Shown: piece by piece, positions 50,092 to 61,667 of the stretch | Layout: the number at the start of each line of letters is the position of its first letter | How positions within the stretch are numbered: the stretch's first letter is position 1 | NCBI RefSeq assembly: GCF_015832195.1 | Contig: NC_052021.1 | Coordinates: 3,162,001-3,226,000, forward strand | DNA: 64,000 nucleotides | DNA from: Motacilla alba alba | Taxonomy: Eukaryota > Chordata > Aves > Passeriformes > Motacillidae | Direction: 5' to 3' | Program-made: the position numbers and the translations under genes | The notes under the pieces: generated by a model | Told to the model about the DNA's origin: nothing | Seen by the model: the letters and a program-made list of their open reading frames with translations, nothing else | Database searches by the model: none

Positions 50092-50262
50092 TTCATGGAA
50101 TAATAGAATGGTTCCCATTGGAAAGGACCTTAAAGCCCATCCAGTGCCACCCCTGCCATAGGCAGGGGCACCTTCCACTGTCCCAGGCTGCTCCAAGCCC
50201 CGTCCAGCCTGGCCTTGGGCACTGCCAGGGATCCAGGGGCAGCCACAGCTGCTCTGGGAAGG
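50092..50262 (-). mobile_element. CR1 LINE 3' fragment
   Basis: Begins with the reversed tail TAATAGAATGG, then GGACCTTAAAGCCCATCC, GGCACCTTCCACTGTCCC and the same conserved core (50205-50258) as the 46.5-kb copy. Confidence 0.9.
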
Positions 50263-50468
50263 AGAAGTCATAACTGGTTTTGGTGGAGGCTGCTTGAAGC
50301 TGTGAGGTTTTCTTTCCCCCTGGTTTATGAATCTCAGTGTTAATGGTGAAACTTCTCTCCTGATTGCTTCAGCCTTTCCCTTGCATATTGACCTTTCCAT
50401 TCCATTGGATTTGTTGGGCTTTTTTCCCCATTTTAATTTTTCCTTCTGCTCTTCCCAATCCTCTCAAG

Positions 50469-50584
50469 AAGATGGAGACGGGAGAGCTGGGAGCTGTTAC
50501 CCTCCTCACTCTTCTGCTGTTGGCTCTGGCTTCAGTGAGCAGGGCTGAGGGATAATTGACAGTCAGGGGCTGAGATGAGAACAG
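50469..50584 (+). other. Candidate MICU1 leader exon carrying a 27-codon hydrophobic upstream ORF
   Basis: A 40-base pyrimidine-rich tract ends in CTCTCAAG at 50468, and a donor ACAG|GTGAGG starts at 50585, bounding a 116-nt block in MICU1 intron 1. It opens with AAGATGG (good Kozak: A at -3, G at +4). The ATG at 50472 starts a 27-codon frame ending TAA at 50553-50555. The peptide begins METGELGAV, has a leucine-rich membrane-like core (TLLTLLLLALASV) and ends SRAEG. It resembles a signal or anchor peptide, but I do not recognise it as a known protein. If spliced into MICU1 mRNA it would be an upstream ORF. Exon status is inference from splice motifs only. Confidence 0.3.
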
Positions 50585-53500
50585 GTGAGGAATTTTCCTA
50601 CAGCATCTGTTGGGTCAGGATGTCTTGATGTGCTCTGGCAACGTCAAACTTGGCTTTTTAATAAACACACAGCTCCTGAAAGCTCTTTGAGTTCTTAGTG
50701 ACTCCATCTCAGCCAGTCTCTGCAGGAGTTTTTATGCCTAAATAGTGCCTCCTAAATACAACTTTTTTTTTCAGAAGATCTCCCTGCATAGCAGTATATT
50801 TAAATTTACAATTGACATTCTGCACTAATTCGTGGTCTTACCGTGTCCCAGTAAAATTGTTCAAATAAGTGCCTGTGACCCCTTCTCTGATGAAAAATTA
50901 AACAGCCACTGGTTATTGAATTACTGTTCTCCCTCTCACATGCTTGTGCTGCCAGGGCCAGCTTTGACATCAAAATGCTGCTTCAAGTGTTTTATCTGCT
51001 CTGGATCCCCAAAAGGTCTACGGAAAGTTCAGGGCTGGGGGTACCCAAGTGTGGGAAGTCCCTTTTCCCCAGGCTGAGCTGCTTAGTGCTTTCAGTCTTG
51101 GAATCATGAGCTAATTAGGGAGCTAGAAAAACAGGAGCAAGTCTTTTTCTTCTCTCCTTTTGGTAACTGAAAAGGATGCAAGAGTTGGGATCTTGCAATT
51201 CTTATCTGCACTGGAAAAATGTAGGGCTTGGAAAGGGCAGGGATGGACAGCTTGTCTTAATTTCCTTGGAGAGCAAACTGGCAGACAGAGGGTCATTGTT
51301 TGGGGAAATCACATACCCACATCTAGCCAGAAGTGATGTATCTGTTGAAATAATGTTGCATTTCTTCTTTTCTCCTGACCTGGATGGTCCCAGTTTGAAT
51401 GGAGCCTCTTTTGGGTTGGAAGTGGTGTTTTCCAAGTGGGTTTCAGTCTCTCTGTTGACTCTTCTGCTTAAAAAAAACACCTATGAATTGTGGCATAACT
51501 AAAAGTAGATGGGTCATTCTGTAATGGAAAAAAGCCCCAACTGTTTCATTTGTCCAAGGATATTGATGCAGCCTCTGAAAGCAACTACAGAGCTGTTCTG
51601 AGCAAGATTTAAAGGTAAGCTTGGCTTATCTCTTGGAAACATAAATACAGTCTACAGATTTCCTTGTAGCTGTAGTGCTAGAACATCATGATAACTCCAA
51701 AATAATGCAAAGAAGCAAACAGAAAATGTGTTTGTTGGGTTTTTTTTTTTTCCTCTGGGCTGCTCTGTTGTATCCTATAAAAGGAATCTTTTATTATAGT
51801 AAATAATTCAGGAATTGGGATTGTTTCTTATTGTAAGCTGTAATCACATCAGTTGATGGGAGGTTTTATACTTGATCTCAGTTTTATTCCTTGCCCTACT
51901 GCAAACTGTGGTGTTGAGCTTTTTGTTGCTGCAGAGGACAAGATGCTTATTTTTAATCTTTCAAAAAGTGAGCATCAGCTTTCTCAAGTGATCTTGACTT
52001 CAGTGCCTGGAGTTTTTTAATAAATATACCAAATATCATGGCACTTTTGATTTAAAAAAAGAAACTTTTGAGAGATTGTAGCAATTGCAGATGGAAAATT
52101 CAGCTTCCAAAGGGATTTTTTAATTGCTCTGAGATAAGGATGCTCTTTATTTTTATTTGACTGGCTGCTTTCAGCTCTCTCAGGCAGTTGCTACCAAGTG
52201 AACACTTTGGGTAAACATCCCAGCAGAATCAAGGATGGAGCTTGCTTGGACAAAGCAGATAATTTAGTGTTTCTTAAGGCTCAGGCAGAGTAAACATTTA
52301 TGCAGTACTAAAGCCAACAATCAGAAATGTTGTTAAAAAAATCTCTTCAAGCTCCCAAGTAAACGCTGTGGGGCTTAATTTTCATTTTGGTTGATTAAAT
52401 GATACTGGCAATATTTCCCTTATCCAATACATGTTAGGAATATAAAGCTGTAACTAGGATGGGGAATCCTAGAAAGGGCAAGGATAGCTTCTTGGGGAAA
52501 GGAGCACATGCAGATTTTCCTCTGCATATGGAACAGAAATTCATCCCTGGAGACAAAATGGGAACATCAGGTTTGTGTAGAGTGGAAATAATTTTAAATT
52601 TGAAATCAGAGTTGTTTTTCATAACCATCTCGTTGTTCAGAGCTGGAGAGGATTGGAGGATCAGTGCCATTAGCTGCCTGCATTCTATTAACATTTGAAT
52701 TTTAAACCTGTTTATTTGAAAAGGAATAAACAAAGCCATAATGCCAATTTTAATAGGAGCACAGATGAATATCAAATGGGTGCTGTTTGGATGGATTCAC
52801 TGTGAGCCCTGAAATTTGTGGTGTTTGCCCATAAACCAGGGTGGGGATGGACAGGCAGCCTGTGGCTTTGCCACCTCCACCATCTCTTGTGTTCCATCCC
52901 ACCTCCCTTGTCCCAGGACTGGGCAAAAATCTTAATCTGCTAGGAAAAAAACCCACTGAAAAGAGATTTGTTAACAGTTTTTCATTGCTTTTTTTACTGT
53001 GCCATGAAGTCTTCAAGGCCTTCACCATCACCTCTTCCCTTAAAAAATACTGAGCTCCAGCCCTCAGAATTATCTGCTGAATATTTGATGTGTCTTCCCT
53101 CCGTCCTCCTCTGTTCCCATCCCAAGTTGTGCATCCGTGGCACTGACAGATCCAGCTGTGCAGTGGGACTGGCCTGACACACCACACACCTGAGAGGTCT
53201 TTGCACAGACAGCTCCCAGGATCCCCATTTTTGGAGGTCAATGGTTTAGCAGAATGGTGTGGTGGCATCCTGTGTTGCAAAAGCAAATAGAAAACAATAG
53301 TTGTGGCTTTATTTTTGTATTCTGTGCTTATTCACTGCCTGGGAATATGTGCGTAGAATGGCAAGAATGGGCAATAAAAGGAAAAATTAGGCTGCTGCTC
53401 CTCTGCTCTGTGGGTTGTTTTTTTTTGGGGAATTCCTTTACCATTCTGTTCCCAATTTTGAGACTGACCTTGTGAATGAAAAAATTGTGTTTGCCTCAGA

Positions 53501-54029
53501 AATCAAACCTTTATTTCACAAGAACACGCAGCAAATTTTCTTTTCAAAGGCAGCATTTACCCTGTGCCTTCAATCCTGCGAGCCACCAAAATTGCTTTGC
53601 CTCCTGCAGCTGGTGTGTGATGAGGTGCTGTTTCGGTGGTTCCTTTTCCTCTGTTGTAATTATGTTTGGATTTGTAGCTCTGCTTTCCCATTTGTCTCTG
53701 TTCTGTTGGCCACGTAATGGGGTACGGATTGTATTTTATAAGTTTTGACACTTTGAAACTTGCCCTGTGCTTACAGTTGCATATAAATGTTTTGCTTCAG
53801 GCTAGCTAAAAAAGGGGATTTAAGAACAGTAGGGTTTTCTTAGGAAAATTTAAATGCCTGGGTGGGTTTTGTTTGATAGGTTTGCTTGTTATTTTGGCTA
53901 AGTTTGCCTTTTAAAATCCAGCTGTGACTTTGCTTCTGGCCAAATGCCTCTTACCTGCTGTAGTTGCTTATCAGGTCTACCTGCCATCTTCCATGCCTTG
54001 GAAATTGAGAGATGAGCTGCAGATATTTC

Positions 54030-54185
54030 ATGGAATTGTGTCATGGTTTGGGTTGGTAGAGACCTTTAGGATCATCCAGTTCCAACCCCTTGCAGGGCAG
54101 GGACACTTTCACTAAACCAGGTTGCTCCAAGACTCATCCAGCCTGGCCTTGAACATTTGCAGGGATGAGGAGTCCACAGTGTCAC
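54030..54185 (-). mobile_element. CR1 LINE 3' fragment just upstream of MICU1 exon 2
   Basis: Reversed CR1 end: TCATGGTTTGGGTTGGTAG, GGATCATCCAGTTCCAACCC and CATCCAGCCTGGCCTTGAAC. It ends about 260 bp before the exon 2 acceptor. Confidence 0.85.
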
Positions 54186-54447
54186 GGTCAAGGTGAGATT
54201 CCCTCTTGATGAGAGTTTTGGGGAAAGGCTGGGGAGTTGGAATAACACTGCTGAGCAGTTGGATGTGACAGCCACGTGTGTGCCAATACCTAATACCTGT
54301 TAGGTATTTAACCTATTTATTAGGCAGATTATGTGCCTCTTTCAGAACAGCTAATAAACACCCGTGAGTTATTCCGTGAAACGCTGCCTGGTTTAGCACA
54401 GGCACCCTTGGATCTCCGTTTGCTAAAGCAGCGCTCTCGTTCCGCAG

Positions 54448-54609
54448 GATGTTCCGGCTGCGCTTCCTGCCCGTGGCCGCGGGGCTGGCGGCGGTGTCGC
54501 GGCGGTACCACGGGACGGCCCCGCACCCGGGCACCCGGCGTAGGCTCCTGGTGGCGGCTTTCCTCGGCACCTCTGCAGCCACAGCGAGTGCCAGATTCCT
54601 CTGGCAGAG
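54448..54609 (+). CDS. MICU1: MICU1 coding exon 2 (start codon, mitochondrial targeting sequence)
   Basis: This is the first coding exon of MICU1, the EF-hand gatekeeper of the uniporter in the mitochondrial intermembrane space. The acceptor CCGCAG ends at 54447, one base (G) follows, and the ATG is at 54449. The peptide starts [20 protein letters not shown], followed by HGTAP and [19 protein letters not shown], and ends FLWQ plus a split arginine codon (AG|G). Human MICU1 has MFRL, SRWYHG, RRRLMMVAFLGASAVTAS and LLWKR at the same places, so the identification is strong. The segment is a basic targeting sequence followed by a hydrophobic stretch (about residues 33-50). The donor at 54610 is GTAATA. 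Codon choice is strongly GC-rich in the first half, unlike the flanking intron. The EF hands and C-terminal helix lie beyond the window. Confidence 0.95.
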
Positions 54610-54679
54610 GTAATACGTGGGTTTCTAATTTCTTTCCTGCCCCTGGTAAGTACCTGAGGTACTCCTGCTTGTCCTGCTG

Positions 54680-55107
54680 CATGGAGGGAAGGTTGGTGAA
54701 GGGCTGGGAACACAAACCCTGTGAGGAAGCACTGAGGGAGCTGGGGGTGCTCAGCCTGGAGAAAAGGAGACTCAGGGGTGACCTCATCACTCTCTACAGC
54801 TCCCTGAAGGGTGGCTGTGCTCAGCTGGGGTTGGGCTCTTACTCCAGGCAGCACTGACAGAACCAGAGCACACAGCCTCAAGCTGCACCAAGGGTAAAAT
54901 AGAGTCTGGATATTAGGAAAAGTTTTTTACAGAAAGGTGATAAAGCACTGGAATGTTCTGCCCAGGGAGGTGGAGGAGTCACCATCCCTGGATGTGTTTA
55001 AAAACAGACTGGATGTGGCACTGGGTGCCAAGGTTTAGTTGAGGTCTCAGGGCTGGGTTGGACTCGATGATCTTGGAGGTCCCTTCCAGCCTGGTGATTC
55101 TGTGAAT
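54680..55107 (+). mobile_element. CR1 LINE 3' fragment just downstream of MICU1 exon 2
   Basis: Contains CAGCCTGGAGAAAAGGAGAC, GTGACCTCATCACTCTCTAC, GGAGGAGTCACCATCCCTGG, GGTTGGACTCGATGATCTTG and the terminal CTGGTGATTCTGTGAAT. It differs from the commoner subfamily at 57.9 kb in its final 150 bp. Confidence 0.9.
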
Positions 55108-57904
55108 GGCTGTGGGTGATTCCCGGAGGAGCTGCTTTGCTGCTGGCAGTGCTCAGGGCTGCAGCAGAGCTCGGGGTGAGGCGTTGTCTCACACGGGTTC
55201 TTTGATGTGGTTTCCTGCCTCGTTTCCTCCCTTCCTGGTGGTTTGTGGTGGTATGAAGAGAGAAGCCTTCACTTTCACACCTTCTGTTTGAAACAGCACA
55301 TCTGGGTAGGGTTTGCTCCTCTCTTTTTTTGTGGGGTTTGCTGGCTGCTTGATGTATAAAATGCAGCACAAAAGCAGAAGTGGACAGTCTGTCTTTGGGT
55401 GGGAAGGTAGCAGCACACAGGATTTATGTGCATTTTCAAGGTCAGAGCCTTAGGCCACCTCATGGGTTCTGAAGCTCAGAGCTCTCTCCTGTAACTGAGG
55501 TGAAAGGGGATGTTTGGGCTTTCCTGAGGTGACTCTCACTGAACCCTGGGACTGTGCCATGTCTGAAGTAAAACAGGGACTCCCTTCTCTTCCATCGAGT
55601 GGGAGCAGCGTGGCACCAGCAGTGTCACTCAAGCACATGACTGCAATTAGAGTCTAAAAATAAAGTATTTGCTGAAAGCCTGTGTTCTTTTCATTCTAAT
55701 ACTCAGGTGATTTGTTGCTGGCTTCCTGCTCACCTGTGGCTAGAAGGCTTTAGTTTTAATGCAGTGGGAGAAAGGTGATGGGAATTGTTCTGGCTGTTCC
55801 TTAGAGCTGTCAAAGCTGGCTCTCTGCTGAGAGGAGCTGCTTAGTGGAGGAAGAACACTGTGATCCAGCACAGTGTCATTTTGTGCTGCATTTTGGTAAT
55901 GATCTGCACTGATGCAGTCAGTGCCTCCGAGGGAATGGCCAGGATAACTCCCCTTTCCAGCAGGGAACAGAGTGGGGTTTTTCCACTTCAAACCTTATCC
56001 TCGACGTGATCAGAAAATCAGTAGGGCATCATGTCCTACATAAAGCTGTCCCAGAGACACGGAGTTAATAGCTCCCTTCTGTAGCAGGTTCCTCTGCTTT
56101 TAAAAACAGCTACATTTTCAGGTGCTGGTGTTGCTTTTATCAGGAGGATGGTGCTTGTGCTATGTGGGATGCTGGGTCAGGGAGGGATTTTTGGCTCCTG
56201 GAGTACTTTGCTGTTCCTTGGAGGCCCTTGGGCACCTTCCTCAGCTGAGAGCACTGATAGAAATCAGTCAGTGAGACACAGCTCTCATCAATCTGGAGAG
56301 GCTGACTTGCTTATTACTTGTTTTGCCTTTCCTTGCTCTGTCTCCTTCATCTTTTATAAATTTATAAAGCACTAAATAGAATTGTACAGACTTTCAAGTA
56401 TTCCTTTCCTATCTGAGCCATGAAATAAATCCTCACCGTCAGCAACTGTAAAATAAAAGTGCACCCAAGCTTACAATATTAATTTAATTACTTGGCATAA
56501 AGCTCCTGAATAAAACAAGGAACAAAACTGATATGTTTGATGTAGAAAATTTTTCACACTGACATCTCTGGAAGTTTTAAATGGACTTTCAAGTGGGCAT
56601 TTTAGCCTTGTTTAAAGAAATAAGGGATGAAGTGTAAATTTCCTTTGTCTTTCTGAAAATGGATATTAGGTGATCAGTAGAGTTTGAGAGTAGGTGAATA
56701 CAGAATGTTTGTAATGACATCCTCAGTTACTCGGGCAGGCGTGTCCTCAGTTAGTACAGGAAGTAGCAGTAAGTATAATTAATTAGTACTAAGAGATAAA
56801 TATGTAAATATTTCTTTGCAGTTAAGGCATTAAAGATGTACCGGGCCAGGTCAAGAAGCAGTTGGAAACTTTTAAGTTTCTTGGGCTAGATAAGTAGAAA
56901 ATGATGATGGTGGTGTGAAGAAAGACAGGAATTCTCAGGTGCAGTCTGAAACCAGTGTATTTCAGGTGGGTTCTGTGGGCTGTGCTCTGAGCAGCAGCAG
57001 AAGCCAGTGCTGGGGTAAGGAAGCTCACACAAAGGTGGAGAAGAAATCAAGGAGTGAAAGATATGTATGGAAGAATCCTATGGTTGTATGATGCAAGGCA
57101 AACTTAATTGTGTCTTCCTGAGATGAGAGGTGGGTTGGTGGGTTCTTTGTTCGGTCCATTGCAGGTGAGTGTTGGGCTTGTTGCATTCCCTGCCCTCTGG
57201 GAAGTCCTGCTGCCTGCTTTTGGGGAATGTATCTCTTAAATTATTATACAACAGGAGTAGCTCATGCTGCTCAGTTTTCCTGTGGCAAGGAATACTTGAG
57301 CTGTGCAAATAGCTGAGCTTAGAAGACTAATGAAGTTTACCCTTTCTCAGCAATAACTTAAACTCTGAGGATTTCCAGCTGGCAAGAGAAGCAATTAAGT
57401 ATCTGGGCATTGGCATAATGAACTGAATTAATTGAAATTAATCTTGGTGCAGTCATTGGCTACTCTAAATGAGGCACTAATACATGAGAAGAACTAAACC
57501 TCACAGGCTTGTGGCAAGCTTAACGTTTGTAAAAAATATTCTGTTACAGATGCTGGTGTAAAACTTGTACTTTATAGTTCCTGATACCCAGTTGGAGTGT
57601 TAGGAAATGGCTGCAGATCTGTTCCTCATGTCACTACCCTTCTTGGCTGAATCTGTGGGCCTCTGAAAGCACTTAAATTGGCATTTTGGTGCTGAAGCTT
57701 GTTAATCAGTCTAACATCGAGTGAAGTAATGGAGCAAAGGTACCTTTGGGGGTACAGAGTGACCTCTGTAAGCAGAGTCCTACCAGTGCTCTTCCCAACA
57801 GACTGAAAATACTTAGTTAATGATCCTTTTCTTATCCTTCTCTGAATAAATTAGTGGAAAGACACCTGTGTTGCTCTGGAAATTACTGCCTCAGACATGA
57901 ACCT

Positions 57905-58356
57905 TGTTGGAGCCAGTCCAGAGGAGGCCAAGGGGCTGCTCCCAGGGTGGAGCCTCTCTGCTCTGGAGCCAGGCAGGGAGAGCTGGGGCTGCTCACCTGC
58001 AGAAGAGAAGGGTTGGAGTGGGGAACTTGGATCCTTTCTGTGCCTAACAGGGCTCCAGGAGAGCTGGAGAGGGACTGGGGAGAGGATCTGGAGTGACAGG
58101 ACAAGGGGGAATGGCTTCCCACTGCCAGAGGACAGGATTAGTTTAGATATTGGGAAAGAATTGTTCTCTGTGATGGGGGAGGCCCTGGCACAGGGTGCCC
58201 ACGGAAGCTGGGGCTGCCTGGATGTGTCCAAGACCAGGCTGAACAGGGCTTGGAGCAATCTGGGCTAGTGGGAGGTGTCCCTGCCCATGGCAAGGGGTGG
58301 AACTGGAGGGGCTTTAAGGTTCTTTCCAAATCAAACTGTTTTGGGATTCTATAACT
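57905..58356 (+). mobile_element. CR1 LINE 3' fragment, about 450 bp
   Basis: TTGGAGCCAGTCCAGAGGAG, GGCTCCAGGAGAGCTGGAGA, GGGGGAATGGCTTCCCACTG and GGCCCTGGCACAGGGTGCCC occur in order, then the end TGTTTTGGGATTCTATAA. Confidence 0.9.
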
Positions 58357-58663
58357 CTGTTTAAGAATGCACTGGTTTTTTGCACCAGTGTCCCGGGGGC
58401 TTTAGAGCAATTTGCTTAGAATACATTTTTAATGGGAGAATTGCTGGAAATATCTTATGCCAGCTGAAACAGAGACTTCAAAAATCTCTCTTGTAGTAAA
58501 ACAAAGGAAACCACATAAATCATAGTCAAGAGGAGAGAAACCTGTTTTATAGCATAGTTCTGTCAGGTACAACCTAAACTAATGTATGGGAGAAAAGATG
58601 AAAAATTGGAGGTATTATTCATGTGAGTTTATTTTTAGAGCCCTCATGTGCTTACATGTTGGG

Positions 58664-58728
58664 GGGATGGAGCGAGCTGATCTTTAAGGTCCCTTCCAAC
58701 CCAAACCATTTTGTGATTCTATGATTTT
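58664..58728 (+). mobile_element. Short CR1 3' tail
   Basis: GATCTTTAAGGTCCCTTCCA, then CAACCCAAACCATTTTGTG and GATTCTATGATTTTTT: the last 60 bases of a CR1. Confidence 0.85.
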
Positions 58729-61332
58729 TTAAAATTCTTTGTGAGAAGTGACTCACTCAAGAGACTCTCCTTGGGATTGCTGTGCTGAGGGTTTTTTCCT
58801 AAGACTTCAAGACACGTTGGTCTGGGAGTTGTGTCTTGAAAGAGCTCTGTGTTCTCTCCAGTGGCTTTTGGCTGAATACTGAGGTTTTTTTTCTCCATGG
58901 ATGTTGGGGAAGGAAAGGATCATCTCTTGGGGGCACAGCCCTGTACCCCACTGTGGTGAGCTCTGCTTGGAAATGAAAGCAGCATCTCCTGGATTAAGAA
59001 AAACCAGATTTATGCTCACAAGGATATTGGGGTAATGTCAGGACACCACAAGGTTAGGGCATCATTAGGGTGGCTGCCTTTGTGAAGCTCTTGCCACAAA
59101 TTCATGGTGCCAATTTATGTTGGTGTTGAGTATGTGAGAGATGAGGAGGGAAGCAAAGTAGTAAAGAGCCCCGTGAGTATGGCAACACCTTGAAAAATTG
59201 GGTTGTGGCTCTTCATCCTCTCTGGTGAATTCCTTGTTCAAGTTTCAGGTAACTAATTTAGGTGCTGAATATGGTTGAGCTGAGGAGCCAGAGCTCCTTG
59301 CTGAAAGTTCTCCTGATCCCTGGAGGTTGCCTGTTTTTATGAACGTTGTGTCCTAACTTGCTGTTGCATTACAGCATGAAAGCCCTGAAGTCTTAAGTGG
59401 CTTTTAAGCCTCACTGGGATGTCCCCAGCTGTTTACATACAGGGAGAATGGCAGCTCTTAGTCAGCTCAGGAACACGTGTGTCAGGCAGGATTCCTCCCT
59501 CCTGCCTCTGGTTTGCTGACAGCAGCTTTGCTGACTCCTCAGTGCCCATCTCTGCATTTCCTTCTGAGACTGAGCAGCAACTGATAGCTGAATACTTTGT
59601 TACTGCCTTCAGGATTGGAATAACTGAGCACGGTTATCTCTGGCACAAAGTTTTGTGATTTTTTTTCATGCTGTTCTGCTTCTGTCATTCAAAGAAGAAA
59701 AATTCTGTGAAGTGAGGGGTTGTGAGTCATTGGAAGACCTTGACAAACTTGAGCGTTGTGCCAATGCCCAGTGTGAGTCCCAGCATCCTTTCTGCATGTA
59801 TTATCCTATGGTTGCATGTGTTTGGCTCTCTTAAAGAATGGCTCCCCAAGAGAGCATTTATCATTGCAGGCCTCTGGTAGCTCAGTGTTTTTGGGGAGGA
59901 TGAGGAATCTAACCATATACTTGATTGTTGGCTTTCTCCAAGGATTCAAAGGAGATATTGCTAAGTGGGTGGGGAGTAGACTTTGATTCAAATTCAGTTC
60001 ACTGGAGGGGGGAAAAAAGTCTGAAGAGATCAGAATGGTTGAAGCATGGCAGTAGGGTTCAGGGTCCAGGGCAGGCACACTCTGTGGAGAAAGGCTGGTG
60101 CTGGTCTTGGCACACAGTGAAGGGAGGCTTTGTACTTTCATTTCCTTTTTTGTGCAGAAGCTGCAGCACCAGGAATTTCATTGGAAAGTCAGCCTCATCA
60201 AACAGGGGAGTCTTCACTTGCTGAGGGAAGTCCAGCAGGGTGGATATTTCTGAGGCTATGGGCTTTTTTTTCCTCCAGCCATACTCTGACATCTGCACTG
60301 AAAGGCTTTTTTTATGTGGGCTGAGTATGGAAGTTGCAGTTGTTGGAAGCCAAGGATTTCAGCAGAGGGTGGTAAAATACACAGAGAAGGTGCACGTAGA
60401 GAGCTGCTCCTTCAGTGCTTAATTCAGGAATAGCTGTTAAAACCTTGCTTGAGAAGTAGCCTCCAGACTCTGCCTTTCTCCTCAGCTCATTTTCCTGGAT
60501 GCTGGGATGGTGATCTGACTGTGGAGCAGAGTTAATTACCTGGCTAAACCAGAGGGAGGAAAAAGCTGACTGTATTCAAACAGCCTCCATCTGTATCACT
60601 GGAGCAACCGACTTGACAGTCTGATGGATTGAAGGAATGTGTGGGATGTGCTGAAAAAGTTTGATTTTTCAATTTCATCTATCCCTTCCCTGCTCTGCTA
60701 GCTGTCAGTCAGCACTACAGGAGCAAATCTTTCCTGATACAGCTATTCTCCAGCATGTTTCCTATGGAGTACCTTAGTTGTGAAGATAAGCAATTGATTT
60801 CCTACTGCTTCTCTGTCCCTTTTCCCAAGAGACTCCCTCAGAGCTACTTAAGATGGGTGTCCTGCCTGAAAATGCCAGTGCTGCTGGTGTAGCCTCAGCT
60901 GGCAGCTGCATTTTTCAGCCAAACCCACAGCTCCTCAAGGGTGTGCCAGTGCTGATTAGGCTTTCAGGAAAGGCTTCAGGACAGGTGCCAGCATGGACTT
61001 CATGCTCTCCAAGACAGATCAGCTGCAGGACTGTTCTGGGGAGGGAGTTTCCCTACCTTAAGATCCTTGTGGAGGACCCAGGTTTGGATCCTGTCTCTGA
61101 AAGTTGGGTTCAGTGGAGGCCATAAAGATGGTGCTCTGCTGTAAGACTCACAAATGGACAAATTGAGACTCAGGGCCTTTTCAGAACAGGAAGCATGTAA
61201 AGCTCCATTTTAATGTAAAAAGGCAGGATTAATACTGCTCTTCACTGAACATTGTGTATTTTATTATATCAGCTCTTGTAATGGAGCTGTGTTCTGTCCC
61301 ACTGTGGACTAGAAACCTCTGAACCCCTATTT

Positions 61333-61371
61333 GAGCTGATCCCTTCCAACCCAAACCACTCCATAAATGAT
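61333..61371 (+). mobile_element. Possible very short CR1 tail
   Basis: GAGCTGATCCCTTCCAACCC followed by AAACCACTCCATAAATGA resembles the last 35 bases of CR1, too short to be certain. Confidence 0.5.
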
Positions 61372-61571
61372 TAAGTGTCTTCTTCCCACCAGCACTGGGA
61401 AGTTTGCAGTTCTTTAGCCTGTTCCCATCTGTCTTGTTCTGTGCTGTCAGTGAATTATTGGATGCTGATAAGGAGAGAGTTGTCTTTTATTTTGGTAGCA
61501 TTTAAATTAATTGATGGATCACTTACCCTCCTTTCTCCTCCTTGGAAGCTGATGTGCTGAGGTTGCTGCAA

Positions 61572-61667
61572 GCTGTGGAAGGTGTCCCTGCCCATGGCAG
61601 GGGGCTGGAACGAGAGGATCTTTAAGGCCCCTTCCAACCCAAACCATTCCATGATTCTGTGATTCCT
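61572..61667 (+). mobile_element. Short CR1 3' end with intact tail
   Basis: GGAAGGTGTCCCTGCCCATG, GGATCTTTAAGGCCCCTTCC and the terminal CCATGATTCTGTGATTCC. Confidence 0.9.

Larger units (their letters stand above)
43704..54447 (+). other. MICU1: MICU1 intron 1
   Basis: About 10.7 kb between the inferred leader exon and the first coding exon. It begins with GC-rich island sequence, then holds one plus-strand and three minus-strand CR1 fragments and the two candidate leader exons listed separately. The stretches 46.7-50.1 and 50.6-54.0 kb hold nothing I can support beyond unique intronic sequence and short homopolymers. Confidence 0.6.

Noticed and set aside
52750..53286. 178-codon minus-strand frame in MICU1 intron 1
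   Set aside because: No recognisable domain, opposite to the MICU1 transcript, and no promoter or CpG island nearby.
60853..61125. 90-codon plus-strand frame in MICU1 intron 2
   Set aside because: It starts with an ATG but has no splice sites fitting MICU1 phase and no family resemblance; MICU1 exon 3 is clearly at 62919.
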